Assembly: GCA_026874595.1 (NCBI GenBank)
Contig: CM049310.1
Location: 79,971,056 to 80,035,055, forward strand
Reading direction: 5' to 3'
DNA: 64,000 bases
Origin: Sipunculus nudus
Lineage: Eukaryota; Annelida; Sipuncula; Golfingiida; Sipunculidae
Each line of letters begins with the position of its first letter. Position 1 is the stretch's first letter. This document shows positions 12,411-25,463 of this stretch, one piece after another. The notes below the pieces were generated by a model. The model was not told the DNA's origin. It did no database searches and saw only the letters and a list, made by a program, of their open reading frames with translations. The position numbers were made by a program, and so were the translations under genes.

Positions 12411-13499
12411 AAAAAATGTACTTTATCAGTTATGTTGATTCTTTTTCATAAGGAATAAATTGATATTTAAAAAATACAGGTTATTATAATTTAATAGAAA
12501 ATATTGGGCAAAGTATTCTATGAACTTAAAATATTAACAAAATATTTTAATAATGTAACTAAATGTAACTGAAATAAATGATTATTAAAATATTTATAGA
12601 ATATATTCATGAATTAAATCATGAATACATTTTGAAAGTATTTTGAAAGTATTGCATTCATATTCAAATACTTTCATTTTTACCTGTGTTGCTATTCTTG
12701 GAATAGGCATGACATTATGGAGTGCATATTCATTTACATTTGCATGGGTTGCCCAACATGTCTTGGGATTTATTATTTCTGGTTCATACAAACGAGGATG
12801 TTGAGATTTCAGAATAAAAACAAATTCACAAATTTAAATAATGGTCATAAGTACTGGTTCTACGGCTTCAATTTAGATTTAAATAAATGGACTACTTTCA
12901 CATCAGTCTACACAAGAGAATTTTATTAGACTTATTAAATTTACGGATGTTGTTAGGAAAACTTGTCTAAAATCTGATTTTTTCCCGGTTCAAATATTTA
13001 AAAAAAAATTTCCTAAAAATATTTAAAGTTGTTTCAGCTGTGACACAATTATATGTGTAAAAAATAATTTATGAGGATTAAAACACCATATAAATGATAC
13101 TAAGGGCTAATTGCAGATGGGCAAGTTTAACTTTATTAACCAATATAACAGAAACAGTTATATATATTGTGATTTACATAGACTTGATCCATCCATACAA
13201 GATTTTTACCACATCAGTAATTGCATGGGAATTTCCAGTCTTTGTCAACTTTCAAATTCCTTTTGATTATATTTCCTTTTATTTGTTATTAAAACAATAA
13301 AATTCTATTTATTGTTTATTGCTCAGAACAACTACTAGATGAGTTGGGTTGGACATGTCACCAACTGTGACCAGCTACAAGATACCTGGTCTCTTAAAAA
13401 CTTAAATAATAGGTACCACATTTTGGCCACTTACTTTCGCTTTCACAACTAACAGGTGAAATCCTTAGGTGTGCATGATATGAAAAATTAGATCAACTG

Positions 13500-13990
13500 T
13501 GCTTACAGGAAACAAATGTGCATGGTTATAGTTTGGCATAATGTAAGGTACCAATTTTATATTTATGCTAACAACTTATAAAATTGGAAAAATTCATAGC
13601 TAATTTCTTGTATATAATTGATTATTGATTAAGTAATGTTAGGTCCCTGGCAAAAAATTCTCTGGCTGGAGCAATTCTCGGGTTAAGGGAGTATTTCTTG
13701 ATTTTTTTTATGCAAATTTTTTTGGCCCATAACTTAAAACCATTACGCAATACTGACATTATTTCTGGCATGTGCATAGTGAATGTATAGATGAACTTGT
13801 ATAGTATATATGAGCAAAGTAAAATCGGTGCTTTGGATATCAGCCAGTCTTGGAGTGTAGCAATGAGGTTTTAATGGAAGATTAGATTTTTTTACTTGAT
13901 AACATACCAAATAAAGTCCTGGTGACCTAATTATAGGCATGGTAGGGATTTCTGGGGACATCGACCTGTATGATAAATTCTAAGAGCTTG
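13500..13990 (+). repeat. Dispersed repeat R1, 5' portion
   Basis: It aligns by eye to the 5' and middle parts of the copy at 6990-7596. Shared segments include GTGCTTACAGG, TTTATGCTAACAAC, TGGCCCATAACTTAAAACCA, CAGTCTTGGAGTGTA and the AGTCCTGGTGACC block. It stops before the GAGCTAAAAA tail. Confidence 0.6.
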
Positions 13991-14079
13991 ATGTCAACAA
14001 TACTTAAAATGGTGCTTGAAAAATTGAATAAAATATACATTTTCTGATCAACTTGATTACATTTTTTTAGGTTAACAGA

Positions 14080-14490
14080 TGTAATGCTAATGAAAACATG
14101 CTGTTAAAATTCAAATCTACTGCTGCAGTTACAGAAGAAATACATGCTGTGGACACATTTGGGCACAATTTAAAGTATTGAGAAAATTTCTTTTATGTAT
14201 ATTTTAAATATATAGAGGTAGATGTTTATGATATATGATCATAAACAGATCAGTAGCAACCTTGAAGTGTAACCATGGGTTTTTAATGGAAAATTGAGGC
14301 TTTTCCTTTTTATCTGAAAGGAATGAAATGCTTGTGACCCCATTTTCAGTATGAAATTACATTTTTGGGACATCTTACACTAAAAAAAGGAATCCAACGG
14401 TTTAAAAATGTGCCCTGCTAACAGACGGCCAGATGGATAAAAAGGAGCATGACTATAGCTCAGATGACTTATAGCCAGCTGAGCTAAAAA
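14080..14490 (+). repeat. Dispersed repeat R1, 3' portion
   Basis: It contains AACAGATCAGTAGCAACC, TTGAAGTGTAACCATGG, a TGACCCCATTTTCAG block, AAAAATGTGCCCTGC, and ends AGCCAGCTGAGCTAAAAA at 14490, like the copy ending at 7596. It follows directly after the 5'-portion copy at 13500-13990, so the two may be pieces of one interrupted copy. Confidence 0.65.
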
Positions 14491-17193
14491 TTCTTACTTC
14501 CACAAGTTTATCAATTGACAATCTAGCACCTCTTGACTCCATGGGCATCAAAATGCTGATACGCTTTACACATTGTGTTCATCCCATCCCCCCTACCTGT
14601 CTAATAATGTGTCCACCACCAATATTTTTATTTGCACTAGGATATATATTTTTAAATTATCATTTAATAGTTTCCTGTTTACAAAGATACTTTCTTTTAT
14701 ATACCTCATTGTCAACTCAAATGTCTATATCCTTCAACTGATTCTTGGCCATAACAAATATTTGCATTTTTCTTCTCACAAAATATATAGTTAATTCATG
14801 CTCAGTTTTTTTTTTTCATTTTTAAATTTTATTAATACTTGATCTGCTTAACTACATTCCAATTTAAACCTTGACAATCATGCAAGGACCATCTTTACTT
14901 GGCATTTACTCAATTCTCAAGATTTATACTTCATTGAATGCAAATGCTCAATGTTTGGCACCTTATTATAACTACAAATTAGTGTATTAGATAGAGGTAA
15001 TATGTACATTTTTCACTATGCGAGTCCTTTAAAACTCCTTTTCGATCCACATACTGTGAGAAACAACTATTTCCTATTTTGTCTGCATGAGTACAGAAGA
15101 TAGATCGATCTGTCATTAAGATCTCTCACATTTATTCAGCAACTGACAGAAGAAATACTTAAAATGACAAGATACATTTTAATGCTCACCAGCTAAAATG
15201 ACATTCATTCTATAACATTAAAGCACAATTTTTCAATTACTTTGTAGACTTCAAGTTCTTTTTCAACTTTAATAAGAACATTTTGGGTCGAGTGGTCTGT
15301 TTTGTTTCATGTGTTCATTGCCAGGGTTGGGTATATTTCATACAACACTTTCTTTCCCTCTTGGCTCTAGCTTTCATGAGAGTCCACATCTGCAGTCGCC
15401 ACCTTTGCATTTACACCATTTTCAACCTGTTGCCATGGTGAAGGCAGTAAAACTATTTTAATATTACATTAATTGCCAGCCATTAGTGTTTCTGGTATGA
15501 CAAAAACATTATAAATTAACATTAAAAACAAATATATAAAAAACATTAAAAAACATTTCTAGTACAATTTTCAACACATGTGGACCATGCAGCAGCCACC
15601 ATACATTCATGCCTTTTACTAATTAAACAACAACAAACCACAAATACAGGAAGCATGCAGTCCCAAAAAACATCACCATTAACATTTTTTTATTTTCTTG
15701 GAATGCCTTCAGTCATTTCGATTGTGTAAGATTACTTTCTTATATCAGGTCTGATATTGCATTTTCACAAATTCTTTCTACTTGTAGTCTCAGGTCATTA
15801 TTATATTCCACTCACAGATTTTAGTCTTTACTTAATTGACCAACATCAATAACAGTTGTCTCATTTGTCATTTCTTAGGTTAATTCATACTTAGTACAAC
15901 AAGGAATTTCATTTCCTAAATACACTATTCAGTTTTGTTTCAGTACATTTCTATTGATTACCTTTAAATTCTTTAGTGCTAACATTGAGTAAATAATGGC
16001 GGTCTTTAAATTTGTACATGTATTAGATTTTTTACCTGTGATCATAGCTTGTTCCTATTTTATTTGCAACTCTTTCTTTTCAATTTCCTATTATTATTCA
16101 TTTGATTTTTTGACACATCTTAGTCAGGGGTCAATATATTTACCTAACACCTTCATCTGGGTTAAATTAGTCAATAGTAGGTGCATATCCATTTCAACAT
16201 CAATGTAATTCACATGTACTATATTTATTGAGATGAACACTTTATCAAATACCTCTATTCACATTAGAATATGGTACTTTCTTCTCTTATAAGTGCACTT
16301 TGTTATTACTAACTACTATTCACAATATATATTTTTACACAGCATCATTATGACTGCTTTGATAACCAGGTTTTCATTCTATTTTGCTTATTCTGTATGT
16401 GTCAGGTGGAGGTATGAATATATACACCATTTCTTCTGCTTTTTATGTATCACACAACATTAATATGATTTGCACTTAATGCAATCAATTTCAGGACAAC
16501 ACACAGCAGGACTCACCTTCATATTATCCACCTTTCTGGACACGTGGCTGTATTTATTTTCCCTATATAACATCTATAAAACACCTGAGGTTTGGGCCTC
16601 TTTTAAATAATTTTCATAATAAAATCTGATATTAAACTTTTTTTTACCTGAGAATTTGTTGTTTCTTCAGTCAAACAAGACCAAGAAAAAGGGGGCTTGT
16701 GTATCTCATTTTTTAACCATCCTGGCCCGAATGCAGTGAAGCCCAAAATACCCCACCAAGCAGTCCCAAACAAGCATTTGGACAACATCTCTTTGATTGG
16801 CCATAGATTAAAAACAAATTGACCAATACTGTCAATTTTATTGGGAATTATGCTTAACATACTTAAAAATCAAACAAAGGGGTGTTTTTGATGCTCCAGC
16901 ACATGATGGCTAGAGCCAACCAGAAAAAGCTACACCATTTACTACTCCCCTTCAGGTTCAGGGCTTGGTGACCCCAGGTCATGTAAACAAATAGGACCAC
17001 GTGACCTTCTGTACCTTCACATACACTCAGCATCCAACTCTGTTGCCAAATTCTTCCTGCATCCATGAAGTGCAACATTCAAATGCACAGAGCAACACAA
17101 TCACAAATGACTGAGACACCAATATCCTGTTTCACTTCATTCATGCCTCAGTAATCCCTGATAAGCCACACCAGGTCTGCTCCCCTGTTCTCA
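14491..17193. other. No supported gene
   Basis: AT-rich with short chance frames. Two minus-strand frames (16603-16860 and 16863-17078) are longer than average for this composition, and the first ends near a CAG/GTAAAA donor-like site. They match no family I know and have no linked exons. Confidence 0.35.
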
Positions 17194-17202
17194 CAAATGG
17201 TA
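17194..17202. repeat. 9-bp target-site duplication, left
   Basis: CAAATGGTA, repeated exactly at 19555-19563 outside the inverted repeats of the element at 17203-19554. Confidence 0.85.
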
Positions 17203-19554
17203 GGCAATAAATAAAACTCGGAAGTCGGAAGCCTTCGGAAGTCGGAAGCCGTTTTATTTTTTAATATAATTTTTAAAATAACGAACAAATCGACAACTTT
17301 TTCTATTACAACGGAAGATATATACCCCCTGTATCATACAATAAAGTTTCAAACATATATATTAACATATATGAAAATTAAAGCATAATAAATCAGTCGG
17401 AAGCCTTTCGGAAGTCATCCGAGAGTGACAGATGATGCTCAAAATGCATAAAACTCGGAAGTCAAGCCCATAGCACCAACTAACAATGACACAGATAGGG
17501 TCTTGCATGCATGAACCCAAATTTCAAAAAAGGTAATATTAGTGTATTTGAATAAAATCATAATGTATATAACTAAAAATATAATATAAAAATTAATATT
17601 AAAATATAAAACATATGATATGAATGTAAAATACTATAATAACAAATAACATACAAGAAATTAAAATACAAAACAGATATATTTTCGTACTTTCTATTTT
17701 TTTTTGTTGATTGAACAGATATAAACATGATGTAAAATATAATTACATAATAACAGGTATAACAAAATTTATACACAATGTGTTAAATATCATTATGTGA
17801 CGATATAAATATATCCATTCAACACCAATATAATTATATCATATATAATAAAATTATATTATAATCAATATTCCTAAAATATTATATAAACCATTAAAAG
17901 TGATTAAATATAGAATGTAACATTGTGCAGCATATTTTGTAGTATATGTTACGTATGACAAAGTGATATATGTTAATATAAAATAATAATTGAAATTATT
18001 AAATGTATATAATATGATTATTTATTTTTTCCATTCATGTATGTGATTATTTATCTCATCCATCGAGCGAGTAATTCTTACAAATAAAATGGGTAACAGC
18101 TCGCAAAACAGATTTTAGGTGGCGATTCCTCCCTTAACCACTTGTTATTTAATTAGTTGTAACTGATTACAATCTAAAGATATTTTATGTCGTTACCTTA
18201 AAAGGCACACGCGTTTCTAAGCCTGATCCCCATTTAGCACTACATTTTAGGAAACTGTTCTTAAAATGTTGACAAAAACAGTATGTGGCTTTGAATTGTT
18301 TAAAAAAAATAAAAATTGTTCTCTGGAATCTTTTCATATGTTATCCTGCTATAAATGTCAGAAATATATTATGATATATCTATTTCATTTAACTTTACAT
18401 TTTTTAAAACATTTTCTCCTTATAATGTAATAGAAATATTTAATCCAACATAACTTATTTTGATTGAGCTAATTATTAAGATATAAAGATCCTGTTTTAA
18501 TTTATTGAAATGATTTTGCATATGCCTTTTTTTAATCTTTCACAGTTTTGCAGTTTTACATTTATTTTTAAATTTACGAAATATAATGGAAGTGTTTTTT
18601 AATGTATTAGAAAAAATTGTCTGTGCAATGTTCTAAAATTGTTTCCTGATACGTTGGGTGATCAGTATTTAGCAAGCTTTATAGAGAGTTATGCGTGCCA
18701 TGTATACCACCCTATTTCATGGATTATAAACTACTACTTTCAGTAATACTGTATATATAGCATCCTAATGGATAAAAAATAGTTTTATTAATTCAAAAAC
18801 TGAATGGAATTTTCTTACGGTTTTACCAGTTCCTGCAAGAATGCGACAGTTTGATACTTTGTGTTTACATTAATATACAAATTTATGTATTTCATAAAAT
18901 ATTTGAATAGTATTAATTAAAATTATCATAATACACATGAATGTTGTTTAATTAAGTTATAATTAATTTTTTATATGATATAATATTCATTTTTTTGTTA
19001 AATAAGGAAAAATGTTATTACACTATTTGGATAAAATTACGAAATTTTAAACGCTTTTATATTTTATTTCTACAATAACATTCCTTTTTAAAATATTACA
19101 TTGCGATATGATATATAATGTATTACATTTGGATATGTATTTCAACATTTTTTTAGTTTGTTTTATTATTTTATATTTTATTATATTAGTTATATACATT
19201 CTGATTTTATTTAAATACATAAAATTACTAAAATTAAAATAAGGAATGATGCGAGACCTTTTCTGTGTCATTGTTGGTTGGTGCCATGGGCTTGACTTCC
19301 GAGTTTTATGCATTTTGAGCATCATCTGTCACTCTCGGATGACTTCCGAGAGGCTTCCGACAGATTAATTATGCTTTTATTTCCATATATGTTAATACAT
19401 ATGTTTGAAAATTTCTTGTATGATAGAGGGGGTATATCTTCCGTTTTAACACAAAAAAAGTTGTCGATTTGTTCGTTATTTTAAAAATTATATTAAAAAA
19501 TAAAACGGCTTCCGACTTCCGAAGGCTTCCGACTTCCGAGTTTTATCTATTGCC
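17203..19554. mobile_element. Mutator-like non-autonomous element, 2352 bp, long TIRs
   Basis: It starts GGCAATAAATAAAACTCGG, and its right end in reverse reads GGCAATAGATAAAACTCGG. The inverted similarity continues inward for roughly 0.45 kb on each side (about 17203-17660 and 19090-19554), strong in the outer 300 bp and more diverged further in. Each arm carries seven CGGAAG hexamers, four of them tightly clustered within 50 bp of the terminus. An exact 9-bp duplication flanks the element. Long TIRs with a 9-bp duplication are typical of Mutator-like elements; Merlin (8-9 bp) is an alternative. The centre (17700-19050) is very AT-rich, and no transposase is visible. Confidence 0.85.
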
Positions 19555-19563
19555 CAAATGGTA
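19555..19563. repeat. 9-bp target-site duplication, right
   Basis: CAAATGGTA, the partner of 17194-17202. Removing the element and one copy restores a continuous flanking sequence. Confidence 0.85.
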
Positions 19564-20253
19564 GCCTGTACACCAACCTGGCTCACTTGCACACCTGGGC
19601 CACCCAAGCCCACACCAACTGGTCCATACAACAATAGGCTCTATCACTGATCTTCATGTCACACTCAGCCTGCCCAAAATAAAATTCTGTGCTTCAGGCT
19701 GCCTGCTTGATGCTCCATGGAACAGGATGTGACTCTACAACAAAAGTCCACCATTTATCAACAGACAACATAGTGAACAGGTTCATCCCTCCCCCAACCA
19801 CCCACCCAATCATCACAAAGAAGGTGCCAGGTTCAGAGTTCAGGGGTAAATAACCAAGGGGTATAATACCAGAATAAAATATGCTTTTATTTTTAAAGAT
19901 TTATATCTTATAAATTGTTATTACAAAAGAAATTTTTGATGATCCTTTATTTATTAATCAATAACCTTTAATGATGATAGAGAGTTAGTGCACTTTATGC
20001 TGGAATACTATTTGTTAGCCCACAGTAATGGCTGGTTATTGATTATAAAGATTAAAAGGTTTAGGTATATGTGGAAGAAATGTTTCTGGATAACAGTTGT
20101 TTATGATTATTGGACAGTGATGACAAGTATAACTTTTAATAACCAGAAATCACAAAACATGCTTTATTTAGCAAAGGATACTTTTATTTACTTTTTTTAC
20201 AACTTTCTTAGACACACAAGCTATATAACCTGTACCACATTGTACATGTGAAA

Positions 20254-20466
20254 ATAAGCCGACCAGAGAAATTTAAAGCCCACCCAGAAATTTACTGACT
20301 AGGACAAAGGCCCAACATTCATTAAATTATAAAAATCAATGATATTTTTCTTATGTTTTCCTGGTTTTTTTTTAAATTTACTATTTCAACCTGATTCGGT
20401 ATATGTATATTGTCTTACTGGCCTTTGGTCTGGGTGGGCTTAGGTCAGGTTGGGCTTTTGTCATAC
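20254..20466. mobile_element. Short inverted-repeat element (AAAGCCCACC family), ~0.2 kb
   Basis: The left end carries AAATTTAAAGCCCACCCAGA and GGACAAAGGCCCAAC. The right end carries the reverse counterparts GGCCTTTGGTCTGGGTGGGC and TTGGGCTTTTGTC. The same word family borders the larger element at 21331-21887. The target duplication is not clear. Confidence 0.5.
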
Positions 20467-21330
20467 ACCAACATGCATCACATGGCCTGCTTTTTACTAG
20501 CTTTAGGCATTAGCTAGGCATTAGTCCAGAGTGACTACTACCTCATCATCAACACATTCATATTGGCTTCCAGGCTACTGATTAACCATGATCACCTCAG
20601 ATCACATAACACAGAACTTACACAACACTATCCCTATTTTCATGATATTTTATTCCATAAATTCTACTTTAAATTATTATTTCAACCAGTGAGAAAGACT
20701 TTATTACTCATTCCTCATACTGCTGCCATTTTTACCTCCAGCTATTTTTAGAACAATACCCAATAAACACCAGTTCTCATTTCATGTCTTCGTTCAAATT
20801 CCCTGAATAATGCAGCCTGTATTACAGGGGACTAACAAGACCTACACACCCCCTTAAACCATTTTATCAGCTGTCAACAATTACTTTATGGTTTTATTTA
20901 TTTAATTAAGTAACTGATTTATTTTTTGCGTTATTTATATCATTATCACAAGTTACAAGTAAATAATATGTTTTACAAATTGTGCACAAGACATATATTA
21001 GACATATTCCTGTTAACTAATATTAAAGTTAACATATATGTTAATTTTAACTGCTATTTTTATATGTATCTTTGTGATGTTTTATTCTAATTTTTATTTT
21101 TACATTTTTTAAAGGGGCCCTATCATCAATAACGTATTTTGAATTAACACAAATCATGGCTTCTTCCCTTTAATATAAATCTATACTTGCCAGAATTTTT
21201 TGGTAAAACCGTTTGCTTACTTATGTAAACTAGTGTTAAAAAAACAGTGGACCAGGCATGATCATGGCTTTAAACATTAACACAGCGTGTTGGTCCGTGT
21301 GCTTCAAGGGTGTGGGACAGAGACCCACAC

Positions 21331-21887
21331 TATCAAAAGCCCACTAGGAAAAGAGCCCACTGGACAAAAGCCCACCCTTAAACTTGTTGACTTGGACAAA
21401 AGCGCTCCCATGACTATAATATAAATTTAAATGATTTTACAATGTTTTTCTAGTGTTTTAAATACTACTGTAACATTTCACCCTTGACTATAATATTAAA
21501 TTAAATGATTTTACAAAGTTTTTCTAAAGTTTTTTAAATACAACTGTAACATTTTCCATAAAGTGATGTACAACAAATATTTTTATAATATCTATTCACA
21601 CATATATATACTTATATATGTCTCATCAAGCTGCAGACAGACATATCACATACATCGCTTTATAACAGATATATAAGCATGTTTATGAACACATAAACAT
21701 GTATCATAATCGCCATATAGTATAACAATATTTTATATACATTTACAAAATGGTACAGTTGTGTTTAAAAAACTTCAGCAAAACATCATCAACACATTTA
21801 ATTTTATATTTCAGTCAAAGGTGGGCTTTTTTCCAGGTGTGCACTTTTAGGGGTGGGCTTTTGTCAGGGTGGGCTTTTATCAGTCAC
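21331..21887. mobile_element. MITE-like element with repeated AAAAGCCCAC termini, ~0.56 kb
   Basis: The left end is TATCAAAAGCCCACTAGG followed by two more spaced copies of (A)AAGCCCAC. The right end read in reverse is ACTGATAAAAGCCCACCCTG, also followed by spaced copies. Each terminus is therefore a small array of one motif, about 10-25 bases apart. Inside is a tandem duplication of about 73 bp (about 21405-21551). There is no coding sequence. Confidence 0.6.
21405..21551. repeat. ~73-bp tandem duplication inside the MITE
   Basis: Two diverged copies, each starting near TGACTATAATAT and ending near CTGTAACATTT, sharing ATTTTACAA-GTTTTTCTA between them. Confidence 0.7.
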
Positions 21888-22680
21888 GCATGCTTAGAAG
21901 AGCCACAGCACATATCATTCCAGAGATGCCTTGCCTGATGTAAACCAAAACATGTAAAACATGTTCCGCAGGCTGAAACTTTGCATGTTGAAGCTCACAA
22001 TTGGACTTTTTGTCACGTGGGGTTATTACTGTAAACAGACATAGTGGACTGTTACCAAAACACAGAGCCACAATAAGGTGTTAAACAGCCGTATGTGGGA
22101 TACTGAGATGGTCTGCTGGGATGGTTTTGCTGGGAAACTTTTGAAGGAAGCAAAACTAATCTTATCGTGTGAAAGAATAGGCATGCTGTTGCTCCTGATT
22201 ATGTCCCTTGGACTAATACAACAGAGCATGCTCACTGTGATTTTGGCACCCATCTCATGTTTATGAATCATTTTCTTCTCATATAAAATGGGGTGTAAAT
22301 AAGATTGATCATATAATACTTGTGGCGAAGTGCTATGTGGTGTGCTTTGTTTTAACTAATTATAATAGATGCTCTACTGCCTTCAATAACTTCCAAGTAC
22401 ACCCAAATTACATATTTCTTATTAGGTTCATTTTTTATACATTCCCAATCCTTCTCACTATTTTTTCATTTTTAAGTCATTACATTGCCTTAACATACAT
22501 TCATATCAACAATTTTACAAAAACAAACATTCAGAAAAATTTTTAATTTCAGAAATTTCCTAAAAATATTATACCACCCACCAAACAGGGAGTAAACTCA
22601 ATTTTTTCTGTTAACAAGAAGGGTGGGGGGGAGGAGACCTGTGGCTCACACCAAGCTGCCTTCATTTACTGACCCACCCA

Positions 22681-22755
22681 CCTGTGCTTTATCCTTCCAT
22701 CTGTCCTTCCGTCCTTCCTTCCATCCATTCATCCAACCATCCATGCATCCAGAAA
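22681..22755 (+). repeat. CCAT/CCTT low-complexity tract
   Basis: A pyrimidine-rich stretch made of CCATC, CCTTC and TCCAT words, a decayed tetranucleotide repeat. Confidence 0.6.
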
Positions 22756-22904
22756 CATACCACACCACCCAAATTTCATTCACCCATTCCGGTAATCAGT
22801 GTAAAACATGTGTAACCATTTATACTACTGCTTAGTAACACAGCCCTTATAAGCAAACCAGAGTGACACTGTCTTTGGGTATTTGATAGCAGTGTACATC
22901 TATG

Positions 22905-25451
22905 TTTCGGTCAATCTGTCAATTCAGTCAGTCTGTCAATTGCCAGAAATTTTCAGGCCTTTTTACATAATCCCAGATTCCATCAGGTCATTTGTTAATT
23001 TACTGACACTTTCAAGCATCTTACAATTTGACTGAAATTTCAGTCAGTTGATTTGACACATTGACTAAACTGTACAAGGAATTAAATACTTTTGTTATAC
23101 AATAAGACAGATTTCAATTACATTTCATTAATATCAAATACCTATTATTTTTGCATATTTAGTAGGCATCACTTTGGCTTAATTCTGGTTCTTGAGAAAT
23201 ATTTATGTTGACCTTTGAGATGTTGACATTTCATTTCCTTTTCAATTTTAGGTGTGGGTTTTGTAGTTTTGTCACCCTCCTTGCATACATTATTATTTTT
23301 ACATTTTTCTTTCTAACTTTCATATATTTATACCATATTATTGTACAATAAACAAAGAAATATTGTTGCCTAAGAAAATAACTAAGACAAGACTAAAAAA
23401 TTATTAGGGGGCACACATCACCTGACAACACCCTCTACACACCACTACCAACCACAACAGTTGGGTCCAGTCAGGGTTATTTCAGAGCTACACTTAACAG
23501 TCTGATTTGAAGAAATCTGCATGCATCTTTTCATTTAGGTTTGATTTGCTAGGTTTCACAATGTGATGAACACAAGTTACATATTATTTGTCATCATTTC
23601 AACATTATAATAATTCTTTTATAATACATTGATGGCATTCTTTGTAATAAACTCTTTTTACAGTGTGAATTTTAAGCCTATTATTTATATGGCAATTAAT
23701 ATAACATTCTTTTATATGACAATATGGGGGTGGGGTTAGGAGCAGGTAATGTGGCATGTCCTCTTTCATTAGAAAAGTTCACTTCTCAAAATTACAAGCC
23801 CGCCATCACAGTTTGGCTGCACTCAAATAATGTAGATGACAAACTCATAAAAATAAGTAACCAATACCTTCAGTAATTGGTAAATATAACGTTACCATTT
23901 GTCAGTCTATTATGCATTTATTCATTTATTTGACATTATCACCTTTGGCAATGTGGTTATCCTTCACCATTCCTCATCATAAAATTTACATATTAATACA
24001 TATCATTTCATTTGATTTTCATTCTAACATTAGCAAAATTGCAGTCATATGAGATGTAACCAAAGAAATGCATTCCACTTTCTTATTTCCTTCAGGTTCA
24101 TGTTTCTCTGTTGCCAGCAGCCACTATTAGCACACCAGATTGAGGAGCTGTCCCGTTGTCTTCTTTAAATTGTTATTTTTTTTTACTATTAGTCAGTTTT
24201 TCAATCGGATGTATCATCTTTATAGCATCATCCTCGATTAGCCATTAAATATTTAATCATAGTCACAGGGCAGGTTAATACGGTGACTTTTGTGACACTA
24301 TAGTCAAAAACTTATTATAGAGACTGGAGGAGGATGCCTAAATGACTTTGATCCAATGGAGGTATCTCCTCTCAGGCTGTCATGATTGGATGAATGTCAA
24401 ATGGTAGCTAGTCCACTGTGGCTCCTTGTGTAAACATGCCTTACCAGTGGCGAATGAGTCAAGGAATCACACTATTACCCCACATTCAGAGAAACCTACT
24501 TGGGCAAGATAGCTTTTGAAGTATTTTATTATTTGCTTCACCCCCACAAAATTATTGACATAGTGACTGATGTCACTGTTTATCTCAAGTTATTTATGCA
24601 TAAATAACTGATTTATGTAAATCTGTCTCAGATGTCAGAATAGATGCTTATCTCTGAGTATATGATATTCTTTAGTACCACTCATTGTGGAGTTTAAAAA
24701 AACATGTGTGAACTGCAATTGTTTATCTTTTTTACAGTGTAATGTACAAAATAGGTGAGAATGTTTTAATAAGTCATTCTCTAATTGACCTCTCTAAAGA
24801 AGAGGAATATTTTCAAGTTTTAAAATTATTATTAAAATCCTGTCATGATTATCTGTGACAAAAACTATGAGTTTTATGTATAAATATATGGTAACATAAC
24901 AATTCAGTTAACTAGATATAATTGTTCCTTATAAGAACTGTATCTTTTTAAAGTGGAAAGCTAAACTTAATATAAAATGTCTATTTAACAGACAGTATAC
25001 ACCCAAATTTCGGATAAAACTAGATAAAACCTGTTTTATCTGATCCGGATTAATCTGGATTTAACCAGTGGATTAAACCGACTGCGGATAAAACTGCCCA
25101 TCCTGCCAGTCTTTGTATTTTATTATTGGGTCAGTGTTCATCATAAATAATCTGGAGGTAAAGAGTTACATGGGTTAAAAACTTCTTGGGTTGAATAAAA
25201 AGTAGCTGTTAATAATATCTGCCATTGTTTGTGACAAAAATAATGAGATATGCGAAACAACATTTTCAAACTATTACATATCAATTCATTCAATCTGTCA
25301 AATAAACTGACTGGTTTTTCAGTCAATTTGTAAAATACATGAAAATGTCAGTATTTTTTTTTATACCCTCAGTTAATCCGGCACTTTGCACATTGACTGA
25401 AAATTTCAGGCATTTTACAAATTGACTAATTTCACAGGTTGACTGTAACAT
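22905..25451. mobile_element. Inverted-repeat element, 2.5 kb, ~165-bp imperfect TIRs
   Basis: The left arm (about 22907-23075) and the right arm reversed (about 25230-25448) share, in order, words of the type GGTCAATCTGTCAA, GAAATTTTCAGGC, ATTTTACTGACA-TTTCA, CAATTTGACTGAAA and CAGTCAGTT-ATTTGACA. The flanks carry a near-duplicate GTACATCTATG (22894-22904) versus GTACAATCTATG (25452-25463), which may be an 11-12 bp target duplication with one indel. The arms are built from repeated TCAATTTG/TTGACTGA words. The interior is AT-rich and shows no transposase. Confidence 0.55.
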
Positions 25452-25463
25452 GTACAATCTATG

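Noticed and set aside
16603-17078. Two minus-strand frames as exons of a host gene
   Set aside because: Only one donor-like site, no acceptor, no recognisable motif, and no phase-consistent partner exon.
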